A stretch of DNA of 64,000 bases from Bacillus sp. S3 (GCF_005154805.1 NZ_CP039727.1:1795501-1859500); one strand, 5' to 3'; shown: positions 51,483-62,787, numbered from the stretch's first letter. Numbers and translations are program-made. The notes: generated from the sequence alone by a model not told the origin.

Positions 51483-52706
51483 ATGGTGGAGAATAAAAAA
51501 ATATTATTATGTGTTACTGGAGGAATTGCCGTTTATAAGGCTGCAGCATTAACAAGTAAACTAGTTCAAGCTGGAGCACATGTGAAGGTTATATTAAGTG
51601 AATCTGCTGGAAAATTTGTTACCCCTTTAACCTTTCAGGCATTATCCCGCAATGAAGTATATACTGATACATTTGATGAAAAGAAACCCCAAGTCATTGC
51701 CCATATAGATTTGGCCGATTGGGCTGATTTAATTTTGGTTGCGCCTGCAACGGCGAATACAATTGCCAAGATCGCCGGTGGAATGGCTGATAATATGATT
51801 ACAACCACCATGCTGGCTGCAACTGCACCTGTTTGGATTGCACCTGCGATGAATGTACATATGTATGACCATCCTGCGGTGAAAAAAAACATTGCCATAT
51901 TGGCTGAATATGGGTATCAATTCATTGAACCAAGCGAAGGTTATTTAGCCTGCGGGTATGTTGGCAAGGGACGCTTGGAGGAGCCTGAAAAAATGGTCGA
52001 ATTGATCAAAAGGTTTTTTGCAGGCAGTGACCGAAAACAGCTTGCAGGAAAAACAGTGTTGGTTACTGCAGGACCTACCAGGGAAAAAATTGATCCGGTC
52101 CGATTTATCTCCAATCACTCAACCGGAAAAATGGGATATGCCCTGGCAGAAGAAGCGAGGAGACAGGGGGCGGATGTGATTTTAGTTTCCGGCCCAGTCC
52201 AACTGCCTGTACCTGCTGGTGTAGAGCTAGTAAAGGTTGAGAGTGCGGAGGAAATGTATCATGCCGTGCTAAATCGGTATGAAGCAGCGGATGTGGTCAT
52301 TAAAACAGCAGCAGTCGCTGACTATCGTCCAAAGGTCACCTTTGAACAGAAGGTGAAGAAACAGCCAGGGGATGCAACAATTGAACTCGAAAGGACAAAC
52401 GATATTTTATTCGAGCTGGGCCAGCGAAAAAAGAACCAAGTCCTGGTAGGGTTTGCTGCTGAGACGGAGAATCTAGAAGAATATGCAAGAAATAAACTAA
52501 CAAAGAAAAATGCCGATATGATTGTTGCAAACAATGTAAAAACAGAGGGTGCAGGTTTTGGATCAAATACAAATATTGTCACCCTTATTAAGCGATCAGG
52601 CACGGTGACGGAAATGCCGATTATGTCAAAAGCCGATGTTGCCAAAAGAATTATCGAAGAAATTACTTCACTATTGAAGGATATGGGCAAAGATGGAAAT
52701 AGCTAG
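51483..52706 (+). CDS. coaBC: Bifunctional phosphopantothenoylcysteine decarboxylase / phosphopantothenate--cysteine ligase
   Basis: 407 residues, coenzyme A synthesis. The N-terminal CoaC flavoprotein decarboxylase (about 1-185, CVTGGIAVYKAAALTSKL, catalytic APAMNVHMYDHPAV) is fused to CoaB (about 190-400, TAGPTREKIDPVRFISNHST, KTAAVADYRPK). The ATG at 51483 is the only good start, and the SD (AGCAGG) is modest. The 3' end overlaps priA by 14 bases, so CoaBC and PriA are translationally linked. Confidence 0.96.
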   Translation: MVENKKILLCVTGGIAVYKAAALTSKLVQAGAHVKVILSESAGKFVTPLTFQALSRNEVYTDTFDEKKPQVIAHIDLADWADLILVAPATANTIAKIAGGMADNMITTTMLAATAPVWIAPAMNVHMYDHPAVKKNIAILAEYGYQFIEPSEGYLACGYVGKGRLEEPEKMVELIKRFFAGSDRKQLAGKTVLVTAGPTREKIDPVRFISNHSTGKMGYALAEEARRQGADVILVSGPVQLPVPAGVELVKVESAEEMYHAVLNRYEAADVVIKTAAVADYRPKVTFEQKVKKQPGDATIELERTNDILFELGQRKKNQVLVGFAAETENLEEYARNKLTKKNADMIVANNVKTEGAGFGSNTNIVTLIKRSGTVTEMPIMSKADVAKRIIEEITSLLKDMGKDGNS

Positions 52707-55104
52707 TGTGATTGTGGATGTTCCGACGAAACAAACGGATCGGTCTTTCGATTATCTGATTCCGGAACAATGGCGGGGAGTTATTCAGCCGGGAATGAGG
52801 GTCATTGTTCCGTTTGGACCTAGAAATATCCAGGGATTTGTCTGCGAGTTAAAGGCAGAGTCAGAATTTAAGAAGTTAAGAGAGATCATAGAGCCTATGG
52901 ATTTAGAGCCCGTTTTAAACCCTGAATTATTGGAGCTTGGCTCCTGGCTTACTGAAAATACACTCTGTTTTAAAATTTTTTCTTATCAAGTGATGCTCCC
53001 CGCCGCGTTAAAAGCTAAATACGAAAAAAAGGTGAAGCTTGCCTCCAAATTCACAGCGGCCGATTTGCCATTGCAGCTGCAACCATATTTTAAACACGCT
53101 GATTCCCTTAATTGGGAAGACGCTTTAAAAAATAATATAGTCCCACAGCTACAAAGAGAAGCGGCCAAAGGACATCTTGAAGCGCTTTATTATGTCAAGG
53201 AACGTGTCAAGAAAAGACAGAGAAAATATGTCCGCCCCGCTGTAACACGAGATAAATTAATAGAGGAAATGGAGCGCATGCCGGTAAATGCGGAAAAGCA
53301 AAGGCAAATATTACAGTATTTTTCCGATAACTACCAGAAAATTGAAGTAAGGAAGCTGGTTTCAGACGTACAAACATCCACTTCAACCGTTAAATCCCTT
53401 ATTGGAAAAAAGCTGTTGACAGAATTCAATATGGAGGTTTATCGGGATCCGTTCGAACATCGAACATTCGAACGGACGAAGCCATTACCTTTAACGGAGG
53501 CACAGCAATCAGCAATCGGACCTATCCTTAATGCAATTGAACAGGATCAGCATGAGGTGTTTTTACTTTATGGTGTCACGGGAAGCGGTAAAACGGAAAT
53601 CTATTTACAATCAATCCAAGAGGTAATTGAAAAAGGTCAGGAAGCCATCGTTCTGGTGCCGGAAATTTCGCTTACGCCGCAGATGGTCAGTCGTTTTAAA
53701 GGAAGATTTGGAGACTTAGTGGCTGTACTGCACAGCGGCTTGTCGGCGGGGGAAAAATATGATGAATGGCGGAAAATTCAGCGCAAGGAAGTAAAAGTCG
53801 CGGTAGGTGCCAGGTCGGCGATTTTTGCTCCCTTCGAGAATATAGGCATCATTATTATCGATGAGGAACATGAAACAAGTTATAAGCAAGAAGAAATGCC
53901 CCGCTATCATGCAAAAGATGTGGCGGTTGAACGGGCGATTACCTATAACTGTCCCGTAGTACTTGGCAGTGCCACCCCATCACTCGAGTCATTTGCCAGA
54001 GCACAGAAAAAGGTGTACCATCTATTATCACTGCCGAACCGGATGAATAATCAGGCACTGCCTTCCGTGGAGATTATTGATATGCGAGAGGAGCTCCGTG
54101 AAGGAAATCGCTCCATGTTTTCGCGGAAGCTGTTTGAATTGTTAAAAGATCGAATTGAGAAAAAGCAACAGTCGGTTTTATTCCTGAATAAGCGCGGCCA
54201 CTCCTCCTTTGTGATGTGCAGAGATTGTGGTTACGTAGTGAATTGCCCGAACTGTGACATCTCACTTACCTATCACCGTGTAAATGAACAGATGAAATGC
54301 CATTATTGCGGTTATGAAAACATTGTCCCGAAGCATTGCCCTGAGTGTAACAGCGAATATATCCGCTATTTTGGAACAGGGACGCAAAAGGTGGAGGAAG
54401 AGCTGGGGAAAATTCTCCCGGAGGCCAGAGTGATTCGAATGGATGTTGATACAACAGGACGAAAGGGCTCGCACGAAAGACTATTAACTGATTTTAAGGA
54501 TGGAAAAGCAGATATATTATTGGGGACGCAAATGATCGCCAAGGGACTGGATTTCCCAAACATTACGTTAGTGGGAGTGCTTTCGGCTGACACGATGCTT
54601 CATTTACCTGATTTCCGGGCATCTGAGAAAACCTTTCAATTATTGACACAAGTCTCAGGCAGAGCAGGGCGTCACCAACTGCCGGGAGAGGTTATCATTC
54701 AAACGTACACACCGGAGCATTATAGCATTGAACTTGCCGGTCATCATGATTATGATCAATTTTATCAGCGGGAAATGATGATGCGAAAAACGCATCATTA
54801 TCCACCATTCTATTATCTATCTTTAATTACGGTTAGTCATGAGGAGCTTATTAAAGTCGTGTCGGCTACCGAGAAAATTGTCAGTTATGTCCGCACACAG
54901 GTTTCAAATATGGCAGTAGTATTAGGACCCGCTGCCTCACCAATCCCTAGGATTAATAATAGATATCGCTACCAATGTCTGATAAAATACAAACGGGAAC
55001 CGAACCTGACAAAGACATTAAAGACAATCCTTGATCAATATCAAAAGGATACGAAAAGTGGTTTGCAGGTTTCGATCGACGTAAATCCATTTATTTTAAT
55101 GTAA
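52693..55104 (+). CDS. priA: Primosomal protein N' (replication restart helicase PriA)
   Basis: 803 residues. It reloads the replisome at stalled forks. An N-terminal 3'-end binding domain (about 1-100) and winged helix are followed by a superfamily 2 helicase core with Walker A GVTGSGKTEIYL and DEEH in IIIDEEHETSYK. A zinc-binding insert holds eight Cys (CRDCGYVVNCPNC and CHYCGY...CPEC). The motor continues with GTQMIAKGLDFPNITLV and QVSGRAGR. It overlaps coaBC. Confidence 0.97.
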   Translation: MEIASVIVDVPTKQTDRSFDYLIPEQWRGVIQPGMRVIVPFGPRNIQGFVCELKAESEFKKLREIIEPMDLEPVLNPELLELGSWLTENTLCFKIFSYQVMLPAALKAKYEKKVKLASKFTAADLPLQLQPYFKHADSLNWEDALKNNIVPQLQREAAKGHLEALYYVKERVKKRQRKYVRPAVTRDKLIEEMERMPVNAEKQRQILQYFSDNYQKIEVRKLVSDVQTSTSTVKSLIGKKLLTEFNMEVYRDPFEHRTFERTKPLPLTEAQQSAIGPILNAIEQDQHEVFLLYGVTGSGKTEIYLQSIQEVIEKGQEAIVLVPEISLTPQMVSRFKGRFGDLVAVLHSGLSAGEKYDEWRKIQRKEVKVAVGARSAIFAPFENIGIIIIDEEHETSYKQEEMPRYHAKDVAVERAITYNCPVVLGSATPSLESFARAQKKVYHLLSLPNRMNNQALPSVEIIDMREELREGNRSMFSRKLFELLKDRIEKKQQSVLFLNKRGHSSFVMCRDCGYVVNCPNCDISLTYHRVNEQMKCHYCGYENIVPKHCPECNSEYIRYFGTGTQKVEEELGKILPEARVIRMDVDTTGRKGSHERLLTDFKDGKADILLGTQMIAKGLDFPNITLVGVLSADTMLHLPDFRASEKTFQLLTQVSGRAGRHQLPGEVIIQTYTPEHYSIELAGHHDYDQFYQREMMMRKTHHYPPFYYLSLITVSHEELIKVVSATEKIVSYVRTQVSNMAVVLGPAASPIPRINNRYRYQCLIKYKREPNLTKTLKTILDQYQKDTKSGLQVSIDVNPFILM

Positions 55105-55219
55105 TTTCATACGGATCAAGCTGTATAAAAGGTTATGATTACAATTTTTGGGTGAAAATAATAGGATAAAAATAAAAAATTACGCAGCTAACTAGTATTG
55201 GCATAATGGAGGAACAGAT

Positions 55220-55705
55220 TTGGCGATTAGAAAGATAGTCATATACCCTGCTGAGATTCTCGAACAGACTTGTCAGCCAGTGGTGAAATTTGATAGAAAA
55301 CTTGCAAAAATTCTCGATGATATGTACGACACAATGATTGAGTATGATGGGGTCGGGCTTGCTGCCCCGCAAATCGGACTGGATGCACGTATTGCCATCG
55401 TGGATATAGATGATGAACACGGAACAATTGAAATGATAAATCCCCGTATCTTAGAGTCATCAGGGGAACAAACTGGACCGGAAGGCTGTTTAAGTTTTCC
55501 TGATCTTTTTGGTGAGGTAACACGCCCTGATTTTGTGAAATTAGAAGCTTTTGATCGGAAGGGGAGAAAATATACGCTCGAAGCGGAAGGATTTTTGGCC
55601 AGAGCGATTCAGCATGAAATTGATCATCTTGATGGGGTTTTATTTACTGCCAAAGTATCAAGATACCTAGAGGAAGATGAGTTAAAAGGAGTAGAAAGTG
55701 AATGA
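55220..55705 (+). CDS. def: Peptide deformylase
   Basis: 161-residue type 1 metalloenzyme that removes the N-formyl group from nascent proteins. Motif 1 [10 protein letters not shown], motif 2 EGCLSFP and motif 3 QHEIDHLDG provide the Cys and two His metal ligands and the catalytic Glu. The TTG at 55220 lies 8 bases after SD GGAGG. It overlaps fmt by 4 bases, pairing deformylation with formylation. The 115-base gap before it holds AT-rich sequence but no promoter I can define. Confidence 0.97.
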   Translation: MAIRKIVIYPAEILEQTCQPVVKFDRKLAKILDDMYDTMIEYDGVGLAAPQIGLDARIAIVDIDDEHGTIEMINPRILESSGEQTGPEGCLSFPDLFGEVTRPDFVKLEAFDRKGRKYTLEAEGFLARAIQHEIDHLDGVLFTAKVSRYLEEDELKGVESE

Positions 55706-56646
55706 CGAAAATTGTTTTTATGGGAACCCCTGATTTTTCCGTACCTGTGTTACGGCAAATTATTGATGATGGCTATGAGGTCATTGGCGTCGTAACCCAG
55801 CCTGACAGACCGGTAGGAAGAAAAAGAGTGTTGACACCGCCGCCGGTGAAGGTGGAGGCCATGAAACATGGGATCCCCGTCTTTCAACCTGAAAAAATCC
55901 GCCAAGAAGATGAGCTTGCGAAAATCCTTTCATTACAGCCGGATTTAATTATTACAGCCGCATTCGGGCAAATTTTGCCAAAAAAGCTGTTGGATGCACC
56001 TAAATTTGGCTGCATAAATGTTCACGCTTCTCTTTTGCCGGAGCTGCGCGGGGGTGCCCCAATCCATTACGCTATCATGCAAGGAAAAGAGAAAACCGGT
56101 GTCACCATCATGTATATGGTAGAAAAATTAGATGCAGGTGATATGTTAACAAATGTGGAAGTACCCATTACCGAAGATGATAATGTCGGTTCACTTCATG
56201 AAAAGTTAAGTGCAGCCGGGTCAAAATTATTATCAGAAACCTTACCGCAGTTACTGGCTGGCCGTCTGACACCAATACCGCAAGATGAAGCTAAAGCAAC
56301 ATTTGCAGCCAATATTAAGCGTGAGCAGGAAAGGATTATCTGGGAGAAAACCGGGGAAGAAATCTATAACCAGATTCGCGGGTTAAACCCATGGCCCGTT
56401 GCGTTTACGACGATGGAGGGTCAGGTCATCAAAATATGGCAGGCTGAAAAGAACGCTGGATCAAAGGGGCAGGAGCCGGGAACCATTTTAAAGATAGAAT
56501 CAGATGGGTTTACGGTGAACACCGGTAATGAAACGGCCATTAAAATCATCGAGCTCCAGCCGTCCGGGAAAACTAAAATGCTGAGTGAACAATATTTACG
56601 TGGTGCAGGTTCAAAAATTGTAGCTGGCAGCAGGCTGGGAGAATAA
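55702..56646 (+). CDS. fmt: Methionyl-tRNA formyltransferase
   Basis: 314 residues. It formylates initiator Met-tRNA with 10-formyl-tetrahydrofolate. The catalytic hydrolase-fold domain ([46 protein letters not shown]) is followed by a C-terminal tRNA-binding barrel (about 205-310). The start overlaps def (ATGA) and rsmB starts 1 base after the stop, indicating one unit. Confidence 0.97.
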   Translation: MTKIVFMGTPDFSVPVLRQIIDDGYEVIGVVTQPDRPVGRKRVLTPPPVKVEAMKHGIPVFQPEKIRQEDELAKILSLQPDLIITAAFGQILPKKLLDAPKFGCINVHASLLPELRGGAPIHYAIMQGKEKTGVTIMYMVEKLDAGDMLTNVEVPITEDDNVGSLHEKLSAAGSKLLSETLPQLLAGRLTPIPQDEAKATFAANIKREQERIIWEKTGEEIYNQIRGLNPWPVAFTTMEGQVIKIWQAEKNAGSKGQEPGTILKIESDGFTVNTGNETAIKIIELQPSGKTKMLSEQYLRGAGSKIVAGSRLGE

Positions 56647-56647
56647 C

Positions 56648-57997
56648 ATGACTTCAACAAAAAAAAACGTACGTGCCATTGCTATGGATCTGCTCGTACA
56701 GATTGAGAAAAACCAATCGTACAGCAATTTGCTTTTAAACAACGTAATAGAAAAAAATGAATTGTCCCCAATTGATGTAGGCTTACTGACAGAATTAACA
56801 TATGGAACACTGCAAAGACGAATGGCCTTGGACTTCTATTTAAAGCCATTTCTTAAAGATAATAAGAAACTAGCGAATTGGATACACCATTTACTAAGGC
56901 TCACACTATATCAAATGGTATATCTTGACCGAATTCCAGATCGTGCAGCCATTTACGAAGCGGTGGAAATTGCCAAAATCCGTGGACATAAGGGTATTGC
57001 AAGTTTGGTAAACGGTGTATTACGAAGCATTCAAAGAGAAGGACTTCCTTCGATGAGTGAGGTATCGGATCCGAACGAGAGATTATCCCTTGAAACGAGT
57101 CACCCTTTATGGCTAGTGACCAGATGGGTGAATCAATTCGGATTTGAGAAGACGAAAGAAATGTGTGAAGTAAACTTAACAGCACCAATGCAAACTGCCA
57201 GGGTGAATCTTACAAAGATTTCAAGAGATGAATGTGTGGCGATTTTAGAAGAAGATGGTTATCAAATTGAAAAAAGTCCCATCATTCCTGAGGCAATTAG
57301 GTCATTAAAGGGGAACCTAGCTTCAACGATTGCCTTTAAATATGGAATGTTTACGATACAAGATGAAAGTTCGATGCTTGCCGCCTATGCATTAGGTGCA
57401 ACGGAAGGCGAATTTGTTTTGGATGCTTGTGCAGCCCCTGGAGGTAAAAGCACGCATATTGCTGAAAAAATGCAAAATACGGGTGAAGTGATTTCCGTAG
57501 ACCTTCATCAGCACAAAGTGAAATTAATCAACGATAATGCCCGGCGTTTAGGGTTATCGAATATAAAAACAAATGTATCTGATTCAAGACGTATACAGGA
57601 AAAGTTCAAAGATGAATCATTCAATCGAATTCTGCTCGACGCCCCTTGTTCAGGTCTTGGTGTAATGAGAAGAAAACCTGACATGAAATACACAAAAACA
57701 GAGCAGGATGTAGAGCGGCTAAGCGTCATTCAACAAGACCTGTTGAATTCTGTTGCCCCATTATTAAAAAAGGACGGTATTCTTGTCTATAGTACGTGTA
57801 CAGTTGATAAACAAGAAAATGAACAGACAGTAAAGAAATTTTTGGAAAATCATCCTGAGTTCGAAGGGGATGTATCCTTCAAGCAGCGAATGCCAGAATC
57901 AATTCAACCATTGGTAACAGGTTATGACCTGCAAATATTCCCGCAGGATTTAGGCTCGGACGGATTTTATATAGCAGCAATAAGAAAGAAGGTGTGA
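56648..57997 (+). CDS. rsmB: 16S rRNA (cytosine(967)-C(5))-methyltransferase RsmB
   Basis: 449 residues. An N-terminal NusB-like RNA-binding domain (about 1-140) is followed by the m5C methyltransferase. SAM site DACAAPGGKSTHIAE and the two catalytic Cys motifs DAPCSGLGVMRRKPD and YSTCTVDKQENE are intact. Position between fmt and rlmN is as in other Bacillus. Spacing is minimal on both sides. Confidence 0.96.
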   Translation: MTSTKKNVRAIAMDLLVQIEKNQSYSNLLLNNVIEKNELSPIDVGLLTELTYGTLQRRMALDFYLKPFLKDNKKLANWIHHLLRLTLYQMVYLDRIPDRAAIYEAVEIAKIRGHKGIASLVNGVLRSIQREGLPSMSEVSDPNERLSLETSHPLWLVTRWVNQFGFEKTKEMCEVNLTAPMQTARVNLTKISRDECVAILEEDGYQIEKSPIIPEAIRSLKGNLASTIAFKYGMFTIQDESSMLAAYALGATEGEFVLDACAAPGGKSTHIAEKMQNTGEVISVDLHQHKVKLINDNARRLGLSNIKTNVSDSRRIQEKFKDESFNRILLDAPCSGLGVMRRKPDMKYTKTEQDVERLSVIQQDLLNSVAPLLKKDGILVYSTCTVDKQENEQTVKKFLENHPEFEGDVSFKQRMPESIQPLVTGYDLQIFPQDLGSDGFYIAAIRKKV

Positions 57998-58000
57998 CAG

Positions 58001-59092
58001 TTGGAACAAACAAATACAACTGAGAAGAACACAACAATAGAGAAAAAACTACGTTCAATTTATTCCCTGGAGTTACACGAACTTAAGGAATGGCTGGCGG
58101 AGAATGGTGAAAAACCATTCCGTGCAGAGCAAATTTACGATTGGTTGTACAAAAAAAGAATTACTTCATTTGAAGACATGAGCAACCTATCTAAAGGTTT
58201 GAGGGAAAAGCTCGAATTACATTTTCAAATTACTACATTAAATACGATTATCCAACAAACATCTGCTGATGGTACAATTAAATTTTTATTCGAGCTGCAG
58301 GATGGGTATTCGATTGAAACAGTGCTGATGCGGCATGATTATGGAAATTCCATTTGTGTAACAACCCAGGTTGGCTGCCGGATTGGCTGTACCTTCTGTG
58401 CTTCCACTTTAGGGGGGCTGAAAAGACATCTGGAAGCAGGCGAAATTGTTGCACAAGTAGTTAAGGTTCAACAAGCGCTTGATGTAACAGATGAGCGGGT
58501 TGACTCGGTAGTAATCATGGGTATTGGTGAGCCATTTGATAACTATGAAAACATGCTGGCATTTTTAAAAATCATCAATCACGACAAAGCGTTAAATATT
58601 GGAGCACGCCATATTACGGTTTCTACAAGCGGTATTGTTCCGAAAATTTATCAATTTGCTGATGAAAATACGCAAATCAATTTTGCCATATCACTTCACG
58701 CACCAAACACGGAACTGCGATCAAGATTAATGCCAATTAATAAAGCCTATAAACTAGATGACTTAATGAAGGCAGTGCGATATTATATCGATAAGACAGG
58801 TCGCAGAATCAGCTTTGAATATGGTCTGTTTGGAAATGTGAATGATTCAATCGAGCATGCGGAAGAGTTGGCAGAACTGCTGAAGGGCCTCAAATGTCAT
58901 GTGAATTTGATCCCGGTTAATTATGTTCCAGAACGGGATTACGTGCGTACACCAAAAGACAAAATTTTTGCCTTCGAAAAAACATTGAAAAAACGTGGAA
59001 TTAATGTGACCATTCGCCGAGAACAGGGTCATGATATTGATGCAGCATGTGGACAACTTCGTGCGAAGGAGCGAAAAGAAGAGACGAGGTGA
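58001..59092 (+). CDS. rlmN: Dual-specificity 23S rRNA/tRNA adenine-C2 methyltransferase RlmN
   Basis: 363-residue radical SAM enzyme that methylates A2503 of 23S rRNA and A37 of tRNAs. The iron-sulfur cluster motif [10 protein letters not shown] binds [17 protein letters not shown] and the C-terminal region with the second catalytic Cys (DAACGQL) complete the family set. The TTG at 58001 is 9 bases after SD AAGAAGGTG. prpC begins 4 bases after the stop. Confidence 0.96.
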   Translation: MEQTNTTEKNTTIEKKLRSIYSLELHELKEWLAENGEKPFRAEQIYDWLYKKRITSFEDMSNLSKGLREKLELHFQITTLNTIIQQTSADGTIKFLFELQDGYSIETVLMRHDYGNSICVTTQVGCRIGCTFCASTLGGLKRHLEAGEIVAQVVKVQQALDVTDERVDSVVIMGIGEPFDNYENMLAFLKIINHDKALNIGARHITVSTSGIVPKIYQFADENTQINFAISLHAPNTELRSRLMPINKAYKLDDLMKAVRYYIDKTGRRISFEYGLFGNVNDSIEHAEELAELLKGLKCHVNLIPVNYVPERDYVRTPKDKIFAFEKTLKKRGINVTIRREQGHDIDAACGQLRAKERKEETR

Positions 59093-59096
59093 AGGG

Positions 59097-59849
59097 ATGA
59101 AAGCGGTATTTCAAACAGACCGAGGGAAAGTCCGTCTTCATAATGAAGATGCCGGCGGTGTATTTCCCAATCAGGACGGTAACCGCCTAGCCATTGTTGC
59201 TGATGGCATGGGCGGTCACCGTGCAGGTGATGTAGCAAGTGATATGACATTGACTCATTTAAAAAATCAATGGGAAGCTTCTACGGGAGTTGTTACGGCG
59301 GAAGAGGTGGAGGAGTGGCTTAAACACCAAATAACAAAGGTGAATCAATTATTATTGGAGCATGCCACAACCCATTCAGAATGTGATGGCATGGGGACGA
59401 CAGTTGTCGCCGCCATTACGACGGACCGGTTTGCAACGATTGCGAATATCGGTGATAGCCGCGGATATTTATTAAATGAATCAGGCTTCAAACAAATTAC
59501 TGAAGACCATTCACTTGTCAATGAACTGGTAAGGTCAGGACAGATTTCAAAAGAAGATGCCGAGCATCACCCAAGGAAAAACGTTTTACTGAGGGCCTTA
59601 GGAACAGAAAAAACAGTGGAAGTGGATATTAAAACCATTATTTTTGAAGAAGGCGATATCCTATTATTGTGTTCTGATGGGCTTTCTAACAAAGTTACTG
59701 AAAAAGAAATGATGGAGATTCTCTTAAATGAAGATAACTTAGAGCAAAAGGCAGGTTCCCTTATCTCATTAGCAAATGAAAATGGCGGAGAGGACAACAT
59801 TACACTGGCGATTGTAGAGTTTTCTGATGTCAGCGAGGGTGATGTATAG
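59097..59849 (+). CDS. prpC: PP2C-type Ser/Thr protein phosphatase PrpC
   Basis: 250 residues. It reverses phosphorylation by the neighbouring kinase PrkC. The PPM motifs with metal-binding Asp residues are visible: RLHNEDAGG near the N-terminus, VADGMGGHRAGDVAS, ANIGDSRGYLL, SDGLSNKVTE, and GGEDNITLAIVEF near the end. The ATG at 59097 follows GAGGTGAAGGG; the in-frame codon at 59031 lies within rlmN. prkC starts directly after the stop. Confidence 0.96.
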   Translation: MKAVFQTDRGKVRLHNEDAGGVFPNQDGNRLAIVADGMGGHRAGDVASDMTLTHLKNQWEASTGVVTAEEVEEWLKHQITKVNQLLLEHATTHSECDGMGTTVVAAITTDRFATIANIGDSRGYLLNESGFKQITEDHSLVNELVRSGQISKEDAEHHPRKNVLLRALGTEKTVEVDIKTIIFEEGDILLLCSDGLSNKVTEKEMMEILLNEDNLEQKAGSLISLANENGGEDNITLAIVEFSDVSEGDV

Positions 59850-61826
59850 ATGATGATTGGGAAAAGATTAAGCGGCCGCTATAAAATACTAGATATGATT
59901 GGCGGAGGCGGCATGGCCAATGTCTACCTTGCACATGACATGATTCTTGACCGCGATGTAGCAGTAAAAATGCTTCGCCTGGATTTTGCAAATGATGAAG
60001 AGTTCATCCGTAGATTCCATAGGGAAGCACAATCAGCAACAAGTCTCGCACATCCCAATATCGTTAATATATTTGATGTTGGGGAGGAAAATGATCTTTA
60101 TTATATTGTCATGGAATTTGTCGATGGCCAGACCCTAAAACAGTACATACAGCAGAATTCCCCATTAAAAGTGGAAGATTCAATTGGTATTATGAGGCAG
60201 CTAACTTCAGCTATTTCACATGCCCATCAAAACCAAATTATCCATCGCGACATAAAGCCGCATAATATCTTGGTCGACCATGATGGTAATGTGAAAATTA
60301 CTGACTTTGGAATTGCTATGGCTTTAAGTGCTACAAGTATTACCCAAACCAATTCTGTCCTGGGCTCTGTGCATTATTTATCACCAGAGCAAGCTAGGGG
60401 CGGTATGGCAAATAGGAAGTCTGATATTTATTCTTTAGGAATTGTAATGTTCGAGTTATTGACCGGAAGGCTGCCTTTTTCAGGGGAGTCAGCAGTGTCT
60501 ATAGCCTTGAAACATCTCCAATCAGAAACTCCTTCTCTAAGAAGATGGAACCCTGCTATTCCTCAAAGTGTTGAAAATATTGTTCTTAAGGCTACCGCCA
60601 AAGACCCATTTCATCGTTATAATAGTGTGGAGGAAATGGAAGAAGATTTACGAACAGCTCTAGATCCGGAACGATTGGATGAACCTAAGTTTGTCCTCCC
60701 AATTGATAATGAGGCGACCAAGGCAATCCCTGTTATTACCGATAACCAGCAATTTAAAAATCTGGATGAAACATTAGTTCATAGTAATGAAAAGCCTTCA
60801 GCTAACGCGAAAGAAAAAGGTAAAAAGGGGAAAACGAAGAAAAAAAGAAAAAAATGGCCAATAGTCTTACTATCTACCTTCCTAGTACTTGTTATTCTTG
60901 GAATGTTATCTTTTGCCTTCTTACCCGGATTGTTGTCTGCCAAAGAAGTAAGAATCCCTGATATTAGCGGAATGAATGAAGATGATGCTATTTCCAAGCT
61001 GAAGCTAAAAGGAATAGCGGTCGGCAAAAAAGTTAAGATGACGGATGAGAAAGTAAAAAAGGGTAGTGTAATTAAGACGATCCCGGAAATTGGCACACCC
61101 GTAAAAGAGAATTCCAAAATTACCCTCTATATTAGTACAGGAAAAGAAAAATATGAACTTTCTGACTATGTAGGCCGGCAGTATGAAGATGTACTAAGAC
61201 TGCTTGATAATCAGAATTTTAAAGATATAAAAAAATCCGAAATAACTGATGACAGTGACCCGGGAACTATCATTGAACAAACTCCAGCTGGGGGAAAAAA
61301 GGTTGTACCGGAAGAAACCGTGTTAGAGTTTAAAGTCAGTAAAGGACCGGAAAAAATTGTTTTAAAGGACTTAACCCAATATACTTTAAAAAGTGCGCAG
61401 GATTATGCGTCATTAGTCGGGCTTAATTTAGATGCTTCACAAGAACAATATCATGATACAATTCCGGCTGGAATGGTCATCTCCCAGTCACCTGAGAAAG
61501 ACACAGTCATGAAAAAGGGCGATAAGGTTACGGTAATCATTTCAAAAGGGATAGAGAAAAAACCACCTAGAGAGTTAATTATAGAACTGAACATTCCATA
61601 TGAACCAGCTGTTCCAGGAGAACCAGGCCAAAAACAATCGGTTGCAATCCTGATTGAGGATATGGAACACAGTATGACAGAACCAGCTGAAACCTTTTAT
61701 ATTACAGAAAACACGAAGAAAGAAATTAAATTATTAATCCCCTATGATGGAAAAGCGGGGTACAAGGTTATACGTGATGACAAGGTGATTATTGATGAGA
61801 CGAAATACTATTCCGAATCTCGATAA
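59850..61826 (+). CDS. prkC: Serine/threonine protein kinase PrkC with PASTA domains
   Basis: 658-residue membrane kinase that senses muropeptides; in B. subtilis it triggers spore germination and phosphorylates translation factors. The kinase domain (about 1-270) has GGGGMANVYLA, VAVKML, the catalytic HRDIKPHN (His132, Asp134), DFG and the TITQ-like activation loop before GSVHYLSPEQ. A Lys/Arg-rich juxtamembrane stretch precedes one membrane segment (about 337-357), and three extracellular PASTA repeats (about 364-570) and a C-terminal beta domain follow. Confidence 0.97.
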   Translation: MMIGKRLSGRYKILDMIGGGGMANVYLAHDMILDRDVAVKMLRLDFANDEEFIRRFHREAQSATSLAHPNIVNIFDVGEENDLYYIVMEFVDGQTLKQYIQQNSPLKVEDSIGIMRQLTSAISHAHQNQIIHRDIKPHNILVDHDGNVKITDFGIAMALSATSITQTNSVLGSVHYLSPEQARGGMANRKSDIYSLGIVMFELLTGRLPFSGESAVSIALKHLQSETPSLRRWNPAIPQSVENIVLKATAKDPFHRYNSVEEMEEDLRTALDPERLDEPKFVLPIDNEATKAIPVITDNQQFKNLDETLVHSNEKPSANAKEKGKKGKTKKKRKKWPIVLLSTFLVLVILGMLSFAFLPGLLSAKEVRIPDISGMNEDDAISKLKLKGIAVGKKVKMTDEKVKKGSVIKTIPEIGTPVKENSKITLYISTGKEKYELSDYVGRQYEDVLRLLDNQNFKDIKKSEITDDSDPGTIIEQTPAGGKKVVPEETVLEFKVSKGPEKIVLKDLTQYTLKSAQDYASLVGLNLDASQEQYHDTIPAGMVISQSPEKDTVMKKGDKVTVIISKGIEKKPPRELIIELNIPYEPAVPGEPGQKQSVAILIEDMEHSMTEPAETFYITENTKKEIKLLIPYDGKAGYKVIRDDKVIIDETKYYSESR

Positions 61827-61903
61827 TAAAAAGGCTGGAATTCGTTCAGACTTTAAAGGGGTAAATTGTTGAGTTGGTAAGTAAATGGGCAAGGAGTGTG
61901 GCT

Positions 61904-62785
61904 ATGCCTGAAGGGAAAATTGTCAAAGCATTAAGCGGTTTTTATTATGTTTTACATGATGAAAGCATAATCCAATGTCGCGGAAGAGGCGTTTTTCGAA
62001 AGAACAAAATAACCCCGCTTGTCGGGGATGAAGTGGTTTTTCAGGCTGAAAATGATTTGGAAGGTTACATTCTCGAAGTGAAAAAGCGTAAAAATGAATT
62101 AATTCGGCCGCCGATTGCGAACGTCGATCAGGCTATCCTTGTATTTTCAGCAGTGGAGCCAGACTTCAGCACGGTTTTATTGGATCGTTTTCTGGTGTTG
62201 GTCGAATTTAATCATATAGAACCATTAATCTGTATTACCAAGATGGACCTGACAAATCATGTACAAACCCAGAAAATTTCAGAGTATGCAGAGCAATACA
62301 AAAGAGCGGGTTATGAAGTGATTCTCACTTCTTCAGAAACAGAAGTTGGTATAGAGCGTTTAAGTCCGCATATTGAAAATAAGATTTCTGTCTTTGCCGG
62401 GCAATCAGGTGTAGGAAAGTCCTCCCTGCTAAATGTTTTAAGGCCGGATCTCGAATTAAAAACAAATGATATTTCGTCCCATCTTGGAAGAGGAAAGCAC
62501 ACGACCAGACATGTAGAACTTATTAAGATTGGGAATGGACTTATTGCCGATACACCAGGCTTCAGTTCATTAGAATTCACAAACATTGAAACGGAAGACT
62601 TAACATTTTGTTTTCCGGAATTACAAGAGGCGAGTAAGAACTGTAAATTTCGTGGCTGCTTACATGTAACTGAGCCAAAATGCGGTGTGAAAGAGGCAGT
62701 TGATGCTGGTGAAATTCCAGCATATCGGTATGAACATTATGCAGATTTTCTGCAGGAAATTAAAGATAGAAAGCCGAGGTATTAA
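61904..62785 (+). CDS. rsgA: Ribosome small subunit-dependent GTPase RsgA
   Basis: 293-residue circularly permuted GTPase that helps mature the 30S subunit. An N-terminal OB fold (about 1-65) precedes the permuted G-domain with G4 CITKMDL, G1 [12 protein letters not shown] and G3 [10 protein letters not shown]. The C-terminal zinc finger shows [16 protein letters not shown]. The ATG at 61904 ([12 protein letters not shown]) follows AAGGAG; the in-frame TTG/GTG codons near 61874 have no SD. It follows prkC after 77 bases without a terminator, and RsgA homologues are PrkC substrates in B. subtilis. Confidence 0.96.
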   Translation: MPEGKIVKALSGFYYVLHDESIIQCRGRGVFRKNKITPLVGDEVVFQAENDLEGYILEVKKRKNELIRPPIANVDQAILVFSAVEPDFSTVLLDRFLVLVEFNHIEPLICITKMDLTNHVQTQKISEYAEQYKRAGYEVILTSSETEVGIERLSPHIENKISVFAGQSGVGKSSLLNVLRPDLELKTNDISSHLGRGKHTTRHVELIKIGNGLIADTPGFSSLEFTNIETEDLTFCFPELQEASKNCKFRGCLHVTEPKCGVKEAVDAGEIPAYRYEHYADFLQEIKDRKPRY

Positions 62786-62787
62786 AA